DNA of 6,383 bases from Clostridia bacterium (GTDB taxonomy: Bacteria > Bacillota_A > Clostridia > Christensenellales > CAG-138), in the NCBI GenBank assembly GCA_017553815.1, contig JAFZJT010000063.1:1-6383 (forward strand), read 5' to 3'. The notes below the pieces were generated by a model, which had not been told where the DNA came from, did not search any database, and saw only the letters and a list, made by a program, of their open reading frames with translations. The position numbers and the translations under genes were made by a program. This document shows positions 5,255 through 6,383 of the stretch, one piece after another. Each line of letters starts with the position of its first letter. Position 1 is the first letter of the stretch.

Positions 5255-6244
5255 ATGAAGAAAGCTTTCTTGGCGTTTTTCGCAATTTTCACCGCCGCAG
5301 CGCTGCTTGCATTCGGCTGCGCTTCGCCCAAAAATACGGGCAGTTCCGATTATTTCAGAGCCCCCATTGATGAAAAATCCCCCTACTACGGGATCAGCAC
5401 TTCCGCTCCCGACGCCGCTAACGAGCTGATTTTGTCCGAAAACGAGCAGGGCGAAAGCACCGCGCAGATGCCTGCCGGAAGAAAGATCATACGCAATGCC
5501 TATCTTAGCGTTCAGACCCTTGAATTCGACCCGCTCATTTCCGCGCTGAACGAGCGTCTTTTCGCGCTCGGCGGCTATATAGAAAGCAACTCCATCGAAG
5601 GAAGGGGCTATAATTCCTCCTCGCTGCGCTATGCCAACATGGTGCTCAGAGTGCCGGCCGACAGGCTCGATGAATTTCTGACTTCACTCGAGGGTATATG
5701 CCATATCACCGAACGCAGCGAAAACGCCTCCGACGTTACAGGCAGATACGTTGACGTTGAGGCGCACATCGCCTCGCTTCAAACCGAATACAACACGCTG
5801 CTCGAGCTGCTTTCAAAGGCGGAATCGCTCGACAATATAATCGTTTTGCAGGAGCGCCTTTCCGACGTTCGCTATCAGCTCGAATCCTACGAGGCGCAAA
5901 AGCTTGCCTATGATGAGAGCATCGCTTACAGCACCGTCAAGCTGGATATCCGCGAGGTGGAGCGCGAAACCGTGGTCGAAAAGGAGAGCTTCGGTGCCGA
6001 AATCGGCCGCCGCTTCTCCGAAAGCCTCAGCGATATCGGCAGCGGCTTCAAAAGCTTCGCCGCATGGCTGCTCGGCGAATCGCCGCGCATACTTATCACA
6101 CTTGCCGTCATCGCCGCTATCGCGTTTGCGATAGCGCTCATCGCAAGAAAGCTGCGCGGCACCTCCAACGCGCGCGTCGGAAGAGCATCAAAGGCGGGCT
6201 CCGGCAAAGCGGAGCTGCCGCCGGACGGCACGGAGGACGACTGA
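5255..6244 (+). CDS. DUF4349 domain lipoprotein with C-terminal membrane helix
   Basis: A 329-residue predicted lipoprotein. The signal peptide ends LAFGC, with lipidated C22. An unstructured ~50-residue linker follows, then the DUF4349 domain from ~76: RKIIRNAYLSVQT, GGYIESNSIEGRG, MVLRVPADRLDEFLTSL, SENASDVTGRYVDVEAHIASL, a likely coiled coil (~168-220), and IAYSTVKLDI (223-232). A hydrophobic helix (~277-298) and a basic tail follow. This arrangement (lipid anchor, coiled coil, C-terminal helix) is standard for DUF4349, whose function is unknown. Some members are described as envelope proteins. With both ends tied to the membrane, the central domain would sit outside the cell and the tail inside. 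The start is fixed by the signal peptide and AAGGAG. It is transcribed divergently from the Dabb unit, and no clear plus-strand terminator follows. Confidence 0.92.
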   Translation: MKKAFLAFFAIFTAAALLAFGCASPKNTGSSDYFRAPIDEKSPYYGISTSAPDAANELILSENEQGESTAQMPAGRKIIRNAYLSVQTLEFDPLISALNERLFALGGYIESNSIEGRGYNSSSLRYANMVLRVPADRLDEFLTSLEGICHITERSENASDVTGRYVDVEAHIASLQTEYNTLLELLSKAESLDNIIVLQERLSDVRYQLESYEAQKLAYDESIAYSTVKLDIREVERETVVEKESFGAEIGRRFSESLSDIGSGFKSFAAWLLGESPRILITLAVIAAIAFAIALIARKLRGTSNARVGRASKAGSGKAELPPDGTEDD

Positions 6245-6279
6245 TATCCATTCGGCTTCAACGCGCCGAGGATCGAACG

Positions 6280-6307
6280 AAAAATAAAAATGGGCGCTTC
6301 CCGCCCA
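6280..6307 (-). terminator. Rho-independent terminator of an unseen minus-strand transcript
   Basis: On the minus strand TGGGCG (6307-6302) pairs with CGCCCA (6296-6291) around a 5-nt loop, followed by TTTTTATTTTT (6290-6280). The plus strand has no T-run after the hairpin, so it is not a proper terminator for the DUF4349 gene. It ends a transcript that enters from beyond the right edge, convergent with the DUF4349 gene. Confidence 0.75.
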
Positions 6308-6334
6308 AACACAACAGCATACATACCTCCCCCA

Positions 6335-6361
6335 CTTCGCGCGTGTGAGAAGCGCGCGAAG
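6335..6361. other. 9-bp perfect GC hairpin, right edge
   Basis: CTTCGCGCG (6335-6343) is a perfect inverted repeat of CGCGCGAAG (6353-6361) around a 9-nt loop. On the minus strand it lies 27 nt before the terminator hairpin. All three minus-strand frames are open from the window edge through the terminator, so no stop codon of an incoming gene is seen. The element is therefore 3' UTR or part of a noncoding RNA, unless a gene reads through the terminator. Confidence 0.55.
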
Positions 6362-6383
6362 CCCCGCCGATAGGATAGATACC

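Noticed and set aside
6252..6269. Short inverted repeat after the DUF4349 stop as a plus-strand terminator
   Set aside because: Only 5 bp with an 8-nt loop, followed by GATCGAACG and A-rich sequence rather than a T-run.
5926..6324. Minus-strand 132-codon frame preceded by GGGGGAGG, an apparently good ribosome site
   Set aside because: The frame reads directly through the terminator at 6280-6307 and then lies antisense to the conserved part of the DUF4349 gene. The protein shows no recognisable fold. The GGAGG match is more likely chance or part of the structured RNA.
1..6383. Mobile element, CRISPR array, defence system or biosynthetic cluster
   Set aside because: No transposase, integrase, spaced direct repeats, nuclease or biosynthetic enzyme domains are visible. 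The gene set is ordinary chromosomal housekeeping and envelope content.

Overview
The window is about 6.4 kb of ordinary-looking, moderately GC-rich bacterial chromosome. It most resembles an uncultured member of the Clostridia, in the range of Christensenellales or Oscillospirales. That placement is inferred from protein style: a DUF4349 lipoprotein, a CapA-like lipoprotein with a Pro/Thr/Glu linker, a Lit/TIGR01906 membrane protein, a Dabb protein, a TsaD with an N-terminal extension, and strong AAGGAG-type ribosome binding sites. No mobile element, CRISPR array or tRNA gene is visible.

Layout from left to right. Positions 1-135 carry, on the minus strand, a stable-RNA promoter with a perfect consensus -35/-10, a near-perfect UP element and a transcribed leader with a boxA-like element. 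They point out of the left edge and almost certainly drive an rRNA operon whose 16S gene lies outside the window. Positions 136-386 hold the AT-rich UP region and a rho-independent terminator (299-339). From 387 to 5057 five genes lie head to tail on the minus strand. In transcription order they are a Dabb-domain protein (5057-4743), pseudouridine-5'-phosphate glycosidase psuG (4709-3783), a CapA-family lipoprotein (3749-2373), a Lit/TIGR01906-family membrane protein (2209-1475) and tsaD (1454-387). A good sigma-A promoter with an extended -10 sits in front of the Dabb gene, and the terminator sits after tsaD. The only large internal gap, 163 nt between capA and the Lit-like gene, contains a four-copy heptamer tandem repeat and a 13-bp RNA hairpin. 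A divergent 197-nt promoter region separates this unit from a plus-strand DUF4349 lipoprotein gene (5255-6244). At the right edge a minus-strand terminator (6280-6307) and a 9-bp GC hairpin (6335-6361) mark the end of an unseen transcript entering from the right.

Functional reading. TsaD (tRNA t6A synthesis) and PsuG (pseudouridine breakdown) are RNA-modification enzymes of central metabolism. The CapA-like and DUF4349 proteins are predicted surface lipoproteins. The Lit-like protein belongs to the family that includes lipoprotein intramolecular transacylases, so a lipoprotein-modifying enzyme may sit among lipoprotein genes. The points most worth a second look are the rrn promoter at the left edge, the altered metal-site motifs of the CapA protein, the Lit-like gene in its context, the repeat/hairpin block, and the structured RNA end on the right. 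I see no clear sign of a wholly new multi-gene system.
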